64,000 nt of DNA from Tanypteryx hageni. Taxonomy: Eukaryota; Arthropoda; Insecta; Odonata; Petaluridae. Below, piece by piece: positions 34,360 to 45,522 of this stretch (the first letter of the stretch is position 1; every line of letters begins with the position of its first letter). The stretch is taken from contig CM054118.1 in assembly GCA_028673005.1 (NCBI GenBank), positions 85,933,855 through 85,997,854 of the forward strand, in the 5' to 3' direction. Made by a program: the position numbers and the translations under genes. The notes under the pieces are model-generated. The model saw nothing but the letters and a program-made list of their open reading frames with translations. It was not told where the DNA came from and ran no database searches.

Positions 34360-35060
34360 CGGTGGCGGGGGGAGGAGGAAGGGAGTGCTGGAGTGAGACA
34401 CTGGGTGGCGTAAAGAGTGGGAGGATGGACGAGACTCTCTCTCGAAACAGTATTCCTACTCCTCCGCCCCTTTACTCGAAATAGACGCCTCTGCTGGTCC
34501 CCTTCCCCCACCCCTTTCTCCTCGAGGGAGCGAGTGGCGGACGGCCAGTGCCACCGACGCCGAAATATCCATGCAAGCATACGCCCACACGCTCCATGAC
34601 CCGCGCGACCTGTGAAAGAGCATCGCTGCGGGAGGGGGAGAAGGTAAGAGAGGGAGAAAGGTGCGTGGGAGAGAAAGGAGGATGAGCTAGGAGGGGTAGA
34701 AAGTAGGAGTGGAAAGTAGGAGGATAAGAAAGTAGGAAGGGAGAAAGTAGGTGGGGTAGAAAGTAGGAGGAGAAGAAAGGAGTATGAGGGAGAAAGTAGG
34801 ATGGAGAGAAATTAGGAGGGGAGAGAAAGTAGGAGGGGTAGAAAGTAGGAGGGTGAAATTAGGTGGGGTAGAAAGTTGAAGGGGGAGAAAGTATTGTGGG
34901 AGAGAAAGCAGGATGGGGAAATAGGAGGGGGTGAAAGTAAGAGAGGAAGATAGAAGTGTGGGAGAGAAAGCAGGATGGGGAAATAGGAGGGTAGAAAGAT
35001 GTGGGAAGAAAGAAGTGTGGGAGAGGTGGAGAAAGCAGGATTAGGGAGAATAAGGCAAGG
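34360..35060. repeat. G/A-rich minisatellite after a GC-rich patch
   Basis: From about 34625 to 35045 the plus strand is a purine-rich tandem array of variants of GTAGAAAGTAGGAGGGGAGA, with variable unit length (about 13-20 bp). The preceding 34360-34620 is GC-rich without a supported exon. The mirror-like purine strand could form triplex DNA. The transcript of the host gene would carry the C/T strand. Confidence 0.8.
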
Positions 35061-35065
35061 CCAGA

Positions 35066-35430
35066 GCCGTCTCCAAGACCCGCGGGGCCCCAAGCGAGAG
35101 GGTTACCGCGGGGCCCCCTATTTATGCAAATCAAATTTCTCATTTAATTACAATTATATTATTGTTTTCGAGTTTATGTTAGTTTTTCTCCTAAAATACA
35201 GTAGGTGAAATATATTTTTAAAGCCGTTATATATTACATACTTATTTTTTATATATAGTAATTGGAAATTAATGAGAAAAGTATACGAGTAAACGAGCAC
35301 CTATCTCCTCTTCTCGAGACAATTTCTCGAATACAATTTCTACTATAGCTCCTCGTAGACGCGGGGCCCTCATAGATGCGGGGCTCTGGGCGACTGTCCA
35401 CCCAGCCCAGGCCAAAGGGGTGAGGAGGTG
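35066..35430. mobile_element. Non-autonomous DNA-transposon-like repeat with GGGGCCC ends
   Basis: The left end reads CCAGAGCCGTCTCCAAGACC, then cgcggggcccc. The right end carries gcggggccctcatagatgcggggctctgggcgactg. Paired GC-rich ends around an AT-rich core, and the 'ggccctgggcgactgcc' style of the right end, recall hAT-type non-autonomous elements. The exact termini and target duplication are not resolved. Confidence 0.45.
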
Positions 35431-37430
35431 TGCCCTCCTGGAGTGAGATTAATTTAGACCAGATTTTGGCAGGACACGTGCGAATAAATGGACAACCTAA
35501 ACATTCCACACAAACTCCTCGTTTCTGAATTAAGCCTTGCGAATCATAACGGCGTTCACTTTGGGCATATCGGTGGAATACTTGAGCCTATGGGCGCAAA
35601 ATACATATCCGGAAATCAATCTTTCTCTTTGCGGGACATCTTGGAGCCAATTAAATTAAATAATTTTACTGCACACGTCATCCAAATAGATATAAAGGCA
35701 CTCTGTCGATGTCATTAATATCTCGTTAAATAATTATGATTCGATGTTATATTTTCCCAGGCACTATTCGAAGATAGCTTCGCTCCATCTGATCACTTAT
35801 CTTTTCGAAAATACAATTTTCTTGAGTCATGTTATGTTCAGCTAATTATATTTGCTAAATTTGTCCTTTTATGCATCGGGAAAAATAAACTCTTCCTAAT
35901 TTTATTTTCTCCCTTTGCAACATTAATTTTTAATGGTATTAATCGTATGAATATTCATATTTTCAGTTATTTAGAAACTTTGTATTCTGGAGTTTTACTC
36001 TCGGAGAGTACCTAAATATAATAAAAGTTCACTTGACTAAAACTAACCGCTGCAGCTTAAATGAGTTCTGGTGTCATATTTTAGCGTAGAGTATGATAAG
36101 TGTCTACTAATACTAATAGTTCATCATGAAAGATTAATACCTTTACTAAGTTGGGAGTGTCTTGTTTTGATGAAGATTGAGCTCTAGTGGAGGATAAATA
36201 TTGAAATATTACTGAAACACTGTTTATAAAAGTTATTATGCGACTATTTAAGGTTTTATAAATAAATTTTACTACCATTAAAAATTATATACACACATAC
36301 CATAATTACTAAGATCTAACCAATAGAATGACTTATTTAGGAAAAGACTGGATCGCAACAAATTTTTTTTGTTTATTTGGCTAAGAAACCGTATCCGTTT
36401 CCAAGGTTTGAGAAATCGGTTACAGATTATATTGGAGATTACTAGAAAAGATGAAAAATACAGTTATATTAGCTGCTGCACTCTCGGTTGGCTATCGCAG
36501 AGCAAATCGATGTAATAAAAATTCAGGGTTAACAAAAGATAATCATTATAGCATCAGATGTTTAGACGATTAAAATTAAAATCTCTTAATTATTTGTTGA
36601 ATTTAAAGAAGTTAATTCGTAATAGTAGTAATTGATTTTTAAGTGCGTCGACTGCTATGGTCTTTTTGCACTGTCATCAACTAGACATACACACAGAAGG
36701 TAGGAGGAAAATCCGATGCCTACTTTTAAAGTAAGACAACCAAGGGGGCCAATAGCTTAACGTCCCTTCCGACGGACGGAACGCTGACTATGCGTGGTCT
36801 CCTCAAACCACACAAACAGGGGGCCAGGCGACCTCGGAAAAATCCTATTTTCGCAGAATTCGTGCCCGTTGTTTCTTCGAGCAGCAGGCGAGTAGCAGCC
36901 AACGTCCTTAACACTACACCAACGGCACCCCAGTTTATTCGTTTACTTATGTTGTTATGTTCACTGTGTGAGTAGACCGAAATGATGGTATTTGTATTAA
37001 TTAGATAATGTGGCATCAAAAAAGCTAAAGCCAAAAGTAATGATCATGCCGCTAAAACTGAAATTTAAATATCCATACTCATTTCTCTTTTACTCGCTAG
37101 ACAAAAATCACATCGCTATTTGCTCTGTGGTAAAAAAGTGCAATTCCTAACGTAGGAAATATATTTGAGCAAAGGGTTTTGCAAAACGAGTTAAAACAAA
37201 ATTATTGATAGGGCAAATTTCTTGGATTCTACTATCCGGCAATGAATTATCCATCTAAAAATCCAAAGAGATTTGTTTCCTAGATGCATGTGCCACATGA
37301 AGGAAATATTATCTCGTGCTTAAATTTGAATTTTTCTGTTAGAATTATTCAAACAAATAATTTCGTCACTTTCTCTTAATCTTATCCTTAATATTATTCA
37401 ATTCTTTTTGTTATTCTCTTTGGGAAAGCA
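35431..37430. other. Intron, mostly unrecognised
   Basis: AT-rich. A GC-richer patch at 36735-36960 (including gccaatagcttaacgtccct and tccgacggacggaa) looks like a fragment of an interspersed repeat, class unknown. Confidence 0.4.
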
Positions 37431-37649
37431 GGTACCAAAATGTTCTAAATGATCAGAAGTACATTGAACTGGGATCGTTTGTCTGGCCGTAGAATGTTTG
37501 AGTGGCATAAATTATTTTCTGAGGGATTTGAATCAATCGATGATGCTCTGCAGTGATTGACCGTCCATATCACGAATTTAATCGAAAGGCAATCAAATCG
37601 ATCAACTGATAAAAAGTAAACGTTTAATCAAATTAAGAAAAATATTCGC

Positions 37650-38228
37650 TAAAACAAGCATTAATTATGGAAGCTGCATGAGAATGATAACCGAGTGGAT
37701 ACCGAAAATCATGAACGATGAGGAAAAGCACATCGTAGCATTTGAATTAACTCTAAGAGATACCTTGAGCTAATCAGGTATCAGCGAGTGGAACAAGTTA
37801 CCTGAAGTGCTCTTCAAGCCCTTACCTAAGGACGCGAAACATTTTAAACGTAGAGTTAGTTCATATATGCATGGTAAAAATAAGACGAACTGTGAGGAGG
37901 AATATTAGTAACATCAATATCTATGTAACTGTGCCTAAGTGCAGGAAAAGTAGGGGATTGCTTGGAAGGGTGAAGTACGGTGGGGACTTCGTGGGCCCCG
38001 TGACCGCTACGGTAGCCGAGAAGGTCTTTCATGAACCCACGAAAATCCGCACTCTAGGCACTGATTGTAATTAGTTTGAAATTGTATGTTGTTAAATATT
38101 TTTTAATTTTTCTAATATAATTTATGAGCACTTTATTTGTGAAATTGGAATTTTAGAATTATATATTGTTTTTCTTGCCACCTGGCCGGCTGGCCAAATT
38201 GCAATGTTTTTAAATAAATAAATAAATT
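37650..38228 (+). mobile_element. 5'-truncated LINE: RT C-terminal end, 3' UTR and TAAA tail
   Basis: Around 37780-37905 the plus strand encodes a decayed version of the 'WNKLP..V......L..FK.R...Y' end of LINE reverse transcriptases (SEWNKL, then frameshifted LPKDAKHFKRRVSSYMHGKN). A 3' UTR follows, with CCTGGCCGGCTGGCCAAATT, ending in TAAATAAATAAATAAA at about 38211-38226. The short tandem tail suits CR1/L2-like LINEs. The 5' boundary is unclear. Confidence 0.7.
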
Positions 38229-38229
38229 T

Positions 38230-39415
38230 GAATACGACCATAAAAACATTTATACGCTGTCTAAATTTTTGGAAATGCCTTTGCCGCCTAGCACGACGTA
38301 AGTTTAGACCCGCTCTTTTTATGGGTATTGGAGCTCCTAAAACCTAATTGAGTTTTCCTAAGAAGTATATATCACAAAACGAAAGCCAAGTATTTCTTGC
38401 AATTGAATCAAGTAGTTTGCCCCTGAAACGTAGACCACCAAATTTGTATGTTTTCTTCACTAAATGCACGCCACCCACAGTACATTAATGTGCCCCTGAA
38501 ACATATACCATCAAACTCACCACTGCCCCTTGCTTCCCGAACGAAGAGCTCACCAGATTATACTTTCTCAACCTCTTACTCACAACTTAAATCTCGGAAG
38601 GCAGCTTCTGTTTCCCATTGGCGAGAATGCTAGACCGGTTGGCCTCGATCAATCAGCGTAATGCCTCCTACACATTCCATCCTTTAGGGAAAACGCTTTC
38701 TCTTTCTTTAGATCAAGGTTTCCCGTACTTTTCTATCTTGCGTTTCTAAGAAATCTGCTTAAGCGGTTGCAAAGTCATTTCCATGAAAATGGGCAACCTA
38801 TAGAATCTTATAGCTGCATTTCGTTCTATATAGCATCAATTCATTTTTATGTTGTAATATGATTTCCTCATTTTGGATTTTCTTATATTCCCGCGAAAAT
38901 ATTTTCTTGATAATTATAATTGACGAATCTGATCTTAATTTCTGCGCAAACATTTTTTTGTGAAAATATCAGACATATTGGTCTAGTTGTATATATTAAG
39001 AGTTTAATGTTTCTCAATTTCAAGTTAGATATTTTATGACTTCTGTATTTGTCGACATCAATTTATTCACAAGAAAATTATTTAAATTTTACTGAGGCTA
39101 AAACTTCCATCCAAATTAATATTTTGTTAGTTTTCTTGAGTAAATAACGTATTTAATTCATATGCGTTTGTGGGAGTTTTTTTACATATCTTCACTGCAT
39201 ATTTATGTTATTTGAAATAAATATTGCAATGCAAATATTTTATATGCTGTAGATATTTATATTTAATAATCTTACTTTTAATGGTTTAAAATTTGTGTGA
39301 TATGAAGAAAATTTGAAATTGTTATTTTTACATAGAAATTCAAATTATAACTAACCGTGAATATGGTTTCAATCTGTTACTCTCATAATCACGCTCTGCC
39401 CTTTCCTTTGCACTT
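38230..39415. other. Intron, nothing recognised
   Basis: AT-rich, no supported feature. Confidence 0.5.
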
Positions 39416-39419
39416 TCTA

Positions 39420-39775
39420 TCGCTACCTTGACCCTGTTTTCCTTCTCCAGCTAATTTTACTCTTCTCGTGACCATTCCTCCTCATACCACTTCCCCTCAT
39501 ACCACTTCCCCTCCAACATTAAAGCACTTGATCACCCATCGTCTCATTTCCCCTCTCACTAAACCCAACTGTCTCTCCTTCCTATCACCCTTTTGCTCCC
39601 TCTTCTTTCTTTCTCTCCTTCCTATCTTCCTTTCGCTCTCATTACTCTCTCTCCTTTCTATCTCCCTTTCGCTCTCTCTTTCTCCTTCATATCTCTCCTT
39701 CCTATCTCTCTTTCACTATCTCTATCTCCTTCCTATCTCTCCTTTCTATCTCCCTTCACACTCTCCACTAGTCAT
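39420..39775. repeat. C/T-rich low-complexity tract
   Basis: Repeats of variants of CTCTCCTTCCTATCTCC on the plus strand. The 129-codon frame through it is Ser/Leu/Pro low complexity and not a gene. Confidence 0.85.
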
Positions 39776-40867
39776 CCGAATCTGTATTCCGATTCTTTCC
39801 CTAGAAGTATTACGTGATAACTACAATGGAATGGACATGGATATTTTTGCAAACTGAGTCGGTTAAACCTAGAAAAGTGAAATCATCTTCAGATTCAGAT
39901 CACTTCTATAAAATAAATTAGATTGTTTTTACAGCTTTTATCTATTTGTCAATTACTCCTGCACACTCAATTGTTCACAGCAAGAGAATTTTAAATTAGC
40001 TAGTAAAATGTTACAATTGTAAAAATTGTTGTCTGAATTTTATTCCAAATTTTTAGAGATATACGCTCTAAGATTTATAGCAAATTCCTTTTCCAAACAT
40101 CCATATTTCTGCGGGAGATTAACAAATCTCCATTTATTTCTCGTTTAAACTGGCACTTAGAAAAATAATAGGACAACGGGTTCTGTCTAACGCTGGCAAG
40201 TGCGACGGAAATGGTCCGTTCCAAACTTCATTGCGTCCAAATGGTCATTACTGTGACATTCCTCTTTTCCTTTGCCTTGTTTCACAACAGTATCTGTTAC
40301 TTTATTCAGTTTGTATATTTGCCTTTAAGTTACGTAAACAAATGATTAAACATGGGAGTGCAGTGTATGATGGTCGTCTAGCACAAATTAGGCGCGCATC
40401 ATCGCATTATCTCAATCATTTGCGAAGAATTACCAAATGATAATATTAAAATGTTATTATATTTAAAATACGTAACGGTTTTATTCCACTGCATTAAGAA
40501 ATATTTTAATGGTGGTAGAAGTTTGTTTTTCACTAAGAATTTCATTATAATTTAAGCGCTCGCAACTGGGTACGCAATTTTATACTTCTGTTTAAGAAAA
40601 TACTTAAATACAAAATCTCCTCAGATTAAGTTTTGCGGTAATGCTACAAATGGAAATACTAATGCTAATAATTGACTTTTAATTTGAGAAAAGCGAATGT
40701 GATAAATTATGGCTGGAAGAATAGAAATGTTAGCATTCTCATACAATTGTTATGACATTATTTTATGGGATGACAACACTAAAATATATTTTTCTTTTTG
40801 TATTGGAAATTTTTTTTTTCAGCAACAAAAAACTCTCAATTGAGGCACCAACGGGTGAAATTATATA
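39776..40867. other. Intron, nothing recognised
   Basis: AT-rich with short frames only. Confidence 0.5.
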
Positions 40868-42148
40868 CAGGGTGTCCCAAAAACCTGTATACACATTTTC
40901 ATATAGAATATCTATTAACGAATTATTGTTTGGATGAAATTTAAAGCGACTCATTGTTGCATGACATGTAATTAAAAGATGCCCTCAGTCATAATGAAAA
41001 GCAACAATACAATACTCATAATTCACAGCGCAATAAAAATGGCGGAGCATCACTTGACTTTCAAGCAAAGAAAAGCAATTTTGAAGTGGTACTGGAAATT
41101 TGAGAATGTGTGTGAGATTAAAGACAGTGGAGTCATGATTTCAAGACTGAGCCACCAACACGAACCACAATTTCAAGCAACGATCTGGGAGACGTCGAAC
41201 TTCCACGAATATGGCAAATTCTGCTGTGGTGTTAGAGCAATTCGAACGATCAACATGAACGTCTGTAAGGCGATGTGCTCATGAGACTTGAATCAGTAAA
41301 ACAAGTGTACACGGGATTCTCAAAACTGCCAAGTTGAAATGTTATGTTTCGAGACTGTTACAGAAATTGGCTGAAGACAATCCGCAGATCTGAGTTCTGT
41401 GAATGGTTTCAAACGAAAGTAAACGAGGATGCACATTTTGTTGACAAGATTGTTTGGACTGATGAAGCAACATTTTAACTCAATGGTACAGTGAACTGGC
41501 ATACCTGCATGTACTGATCATCAGAAAACCCTAAAATTCATTTAGACAAGGCAGTAAATTTACCCGGTCTTATAGTTTGGTGTGGTGTGTCGTCCAGGGG
41601 TATTGTGGGGCCGTACTTCTTCAAGAGGACTGTTGTACTCAGTACCTTAATCTGCTTAAGGTATCTATGGTGGCCAACATTCAACAGCTTTATGAAAGAA
41701 AGGAATTTTTTCCAACAAGACGGAGCACCTTTAAATTACCATCATGATGTTAATGCCTTTCTTGATAACAATTTCTCAAACTGGTGGATAAGCCAGAGGG
41801 AAAGTGTTGAGTACCCACCACGTTCACCTGTTTTAACTCCACTTGACTTTTACTTGTGGGGTCACCTGAAGAATAGAGTGTACTCAATTAAACCAACAAC
41901 ACTTCAGGAAATCAGGCAAAAAATTGACCAGTCATCCTAGTAGATATCTTGGTAGACGTTTGTCAGTCAGTTTCTACTCATTGCCAACAATGCATTGAAG
42001 CCAATGAAGGTCATTTTGAGCATCTGTGATAATTCAACTTGTAATAAAATTTTATTGCTTCTCACACACCAAATATTGTTCTTTCTTGCATTTTAAAGGT
42101 TTATTTTTTCAGCATTAAAATGTTTATACATCTTTTTGGGACACCCTG
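40868..42148 (+). mobile_element. mariner-type transposon of the DD41D group, decayed
   Basis: A 1281-bp element with terminal inverted repeats starting CAGGGTGTCCCAAAAA at both ends and a TA before the left end. The plus strand encodes a broken Tc1/mariner transposase. A helix-turn-helix start (LTFKQRKAILKWYWKFENVC) comes first. Then come IVWTDEATF with the first catalytic Asp (codon 41461-41463), FFQQDGAP with the second, and [20 protein letters not shown] with the third. I count 41 residues between the second and third Asp, which points to the DD41D (rosa-like) group. In-frame stops and frameshifts occur near 41170, 41280, 41476 and 41515, so it is inactive. The longest intact piece is 41587-41940. 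Confidence 0.88.
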
Positions 42149-43385
42149 CATATATATATATATATATATATACACGAGTATATAAAACATATAACACCTA
42201 ACGAAGTTGTATTGTACCGTCCAGAGTTTTTTAATAAAAATCATAATCTTGAAGAATATCACATCAGGAGATTCACATCGATAACTAATGTGTATATTTT
42301 TATTATAAAATATTTGTTTGTTAAATTATGTTTTCTTCGTGTGTATTAAAATAAAAACCACAGTGGCAATTTTGTATTTCCTAAGCCATAGTATACTTCT
42401 ATTTGTAAAACTATAAATTAAAATTGGTTTGGTTCAGTTATTGGTTGCTAGTGTATTAAAATATTTTAATTGTGTATTAAACGGTATTTTTAAATATGAA
42501 TTTCTACAAAGTAACGGCCGAAACAGTTGACTGTATTTTTACTCAGTCGCTCATAACAATTTCGTAGCAATCAAAATTTACTTGAATATTTCTTCACATT
42601 ATGAACTCTCTGATTATTTTCCAGGAATTTCATATTTTTATGTATTGAAAAAAAATGAGGACTTTGGTTGTTTTTGTGTATATTTCATAGATAATAATTA
42701 CCATTTTCATAGGTTTATGATGTCTTATTGACTAAAAGTTTTAGAATCATTTCGGGTTAAAACATTTAAATTTTCACTCTTTCCAAGATATTTTCCAAAC
42801 ATAATTCCATAGCATCGTGCTTTCTCCAGAATCTTTCACTTTTTGCGACAAAAATACACTTTTTAAAGCTCTTTTTCCAAATCGCTCAATAGGCTGAATC
42901 CTTAAAGGGCAAGAAGATTCAAAAGTGCAAATGTAAATGTTTTTTAACTAGTGGTGGCAATCGACAGTCATTCTGAAAATTTTCCTTGAAATGGCTTTTA
43001 AATTCGCTTTTGAACTACTAATTAGCATCGAAACAACTTTAGTGAGATTTTACATCTAAATTTTTCGTAATTCCACCGATTATAGCCAGTAGACTGACTC
43101 GATTGTTTTTTGCATAAAACTTGAAGACGAGAGTGAATAAAAATCAAAATCTTCGATGTTTCTCTTTTTGTCGTGTACGAAACTCCAAGTAAGTTGTTCA
43201 TATCTTTGATGAATTTTATCTTTTATTAAGTTTGAGATGATAGACATGTCTAGTAATTAATTTGATTTAACTCTTCGATGGTCGAATTCCTTCCTCACAG
43301 ATCTCGTGTTCTTAATTTGATTCCGAAAACTTTTCCAGGAAATTTTTATTATTAGGGGATTTAAGGTTATATAATTAACGGTATA
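42149..43385. other. Short TA run, then intron with nothing recognised
   Basis: A TA run at about 42150-42172 adjoins the mariner right end. The rest is AT-rich without supported features. Confidence 0.5.
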
Positions 43386-44675
43386 GTACTTATCAGGGGC
43401 TAATCCTCCAGGGAAGCAAGGGAAGCATTGCTTCCAAATTGGAAATTAAAATAATAATATCAGTAATAACAATAAAAATTACTCATTCACAAGCGCAATT
43501 TTAGAAGCACACGATCAGTAAAACCGTGCGACTGCGTGACATTTAAAAAGTCGACCTTGACAGCTGACGCCACAAAATGGCCGAAAATAACACTACTAGC
43601 ATACTAGAAAGCAAGAATATTATTGCGTACATTTCGATGAGCCATTCGCCGTAGTATACGAGCGGAGACTAGGCGTCTGATCCAGTTATATTACAGTTTC
43701 AATAACACGCATTTCTGAAGTTTCACGTGAACCTTCATGCTTATAGATGTGTTTGTGTTTTAGTAGTGCATTAACAGATATTATTTCCAAACATTTTATC
43801 AGATAGGAGGAATTTTGCGGTTTTTCTCCGTGTAATAAAGTACGGAGTGGAAGCAATTTTAAAATTGCAAACACGAGTGAACCGAGCGCCTCAGATGCTT
43901 CTATTGTGCATTTAAGCAGCTCTGGTGAGATTTCTTGTTGTGCAGCGTGTAATTTATTAACGAAAAGTTTATCGTCGAACAATATTCAAGCAAACAGTGA
44001 AATTATCCTATGAGCCCAAAACCTCGCCTAAATTTAAATATAAAAATTAAATCATACACAATACATTTCAAAGTAGATGTTTATAAGATTGTCGAATGGT
44101 TGACTGCATGTGAGAGCAAAGCAAAATTATTTTGTTGGCCCTGCTTACTTTTTTCGAAGGAATGATTGGACTAAAACGAGATTTTCTGATTTAAATAATC
44201 TTCATAGGGCAATAAAAAGACACTCGATAAGTAGAGAACATTTATAGTCAATTCTTCAAGAATAAACATGCGGAAGAACTCGAATAGAACATGTTTTAGA
44301 TAAGCAGTTGGAAATTACTCATCGCCAGCATAACGAAGCAGTAAAGAAAAATCGGTGAATGTAAAAAAGACTTATTGATATTGTTTATTTTTAGGGAGAG
44401 CTTTCGTGGCCATGACGAATCCAGTGACTCTGTAAATACGACGAAACGTTGGGAAACCATTTGGAACATTCCACAGCGTTTCGCGGCACGTTCAGTGCAA
44501 TACAAAATGATTTAATTTCTTGTGTTGCCCAAGTCGCACTGCAAAAAAAAACTAAGCAAGGTGCGTTCGACTCCCTCAAGAACAGTTACGGAAATTATTT
44601 CGACATAGCTGCTTTGCGTTTCATAATTAATTGCTTCCGTATCAAAAAATCTTAGAATTCGCCACTGGTACTTAT
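43386..44675 (+). mobile_element. Decayed hAT transposon (TTF/DUF4371-type transposase) with 8-bp duplication
   Basis: A 1274-bp element at 43394-44667 begins CAGGGGCTAATCC and ends GAATTCGCCACTG, flanked by perfect GTACTTAT copies at 43386-43393 and 44668-44675. The plus strand holds remains of a ZMYM1-like hAT transposase: a TTF-type zinc-finger piece near 44100-44250 (ESKAKLFCWPCLLFSKE, then a decayed H-R-A-I-K-R-H segment), then about 44270-44530 with QLEITHRQHNEAVKKN, KRLIDIV, YDETLGNHLEHSTAFRGT and SAIQNDLISCVAQVAL. Many stops and frameshifts, and the C-terminal dimerisation region is missing. The clean duplication with a dead coding part suggests insertion as an internally deleted copy. 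Confidence 0.88.
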
Positions 44676-45098
44676 AAACATCATCACTTCTTAATTTTTG
44701 CTTCGAACTGATTGTACACTACCAATACAATTATAATAATGTTTTTAAAAAAATTAGGTTCACTCAATTGAAATTCAGAGCACAATTTAGGAATGGTTTC
44801 ACGAAATTTTAGTGATCCAAGTAAATTAAAGCGAGATAGACGGAGCGGGGCCAACCGAGATGCAGAGAACTTAAAATTCATTGCGCAATATCGAACAGAA
44901 AATACGTCTTATACTGTCCCAAAATGTGAAATTTTGTTCCTAAGGGTGCTTTCTAAAACTAGACTTTGTTTGCGTCCAGGCTTCACATAATATTCTACCA
45001 AACTACTGACTTTCTTGTTTGGAAGTTTCATGTTTTCATCGAAGAATTCCCTAATTGGGACAATCAACTAATTCGAAGAAGAAAGAGTAGCAGCTCAC

Positions 45099-45522
45099 CT
45101 GATTGGTGACCACTTCCAATTCCGGGTCGCTGCTCCGTGGCGGTTGGACGAACGGGAAGGGTGAAGGCGCCCTCGGGGGCGGGTTCTGCATCTGCGACGG
45201 GTGCACGGGGAACAGCGTGTGCGGGAGGCAATCCACCGGACTCTTCAACGCCTCCGACATCGAAGAGGGCATCGGGGACGCGGCGCGGCCCGGGGTCCCT
45301 CCTCTAACGTATTCGCCCCCCGGCACGCCCAGGTTGGAGGCGGGAGGGGCTGAGCTGCGGGGGGCGGAGGAGGAGCGGGGCAGGGTGGCGGCGGCTGCGG
45401 CGAAGGGCGTCGCAACGCCTCCGGCCACGGGAGATTTGGGGATGGGAGCGGGTCCGAGGGTCTGATTGGAGGTCATGGAGGAGGAAAAGGTGGAGGAGGA
45501 AGAATAGGAGGCTGTCGAGCTC
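45099..45522 (-). CDS. Zasp66: Zasp66 exon: Ser/Pro/Ala-rich linker
   Basis: This 424-bp exon (one base plus 141 codons) follows the PDZ exon in phase. It is low complexity: a poly-Ser start (SSTASYSSSSTFSSS), Ala/Pro-rich stretches with an AAAAA run near residues 41-45, Gly/Arg patches (GGEYVRGGTPGRAASP), and Pro-rich segments (NPPPRAPSPFPFVQPP) before ELEVVTNQ. Such disordered linkers join the PDZ domain to the ZM region in Alp/Enigma proteins. The acceptor is attttctcag and the donor is CAATCAG followed by GTGAGC. The exon is GC-rich against its AT-rich surroundings, which creates a spurious open frame on the plus strand. Low-complexity exons of this kind are often alternatively spliced, but the sequence alone does not show that here. 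Confidence 0.85.

Noticed and set aside
45103..45465. A 120-codon plus-strand frame
   Set aside because: It is the antisense shadow of the GC-rich Zasp66 linker exon, which has matching splice sites and phase on the minus strand.
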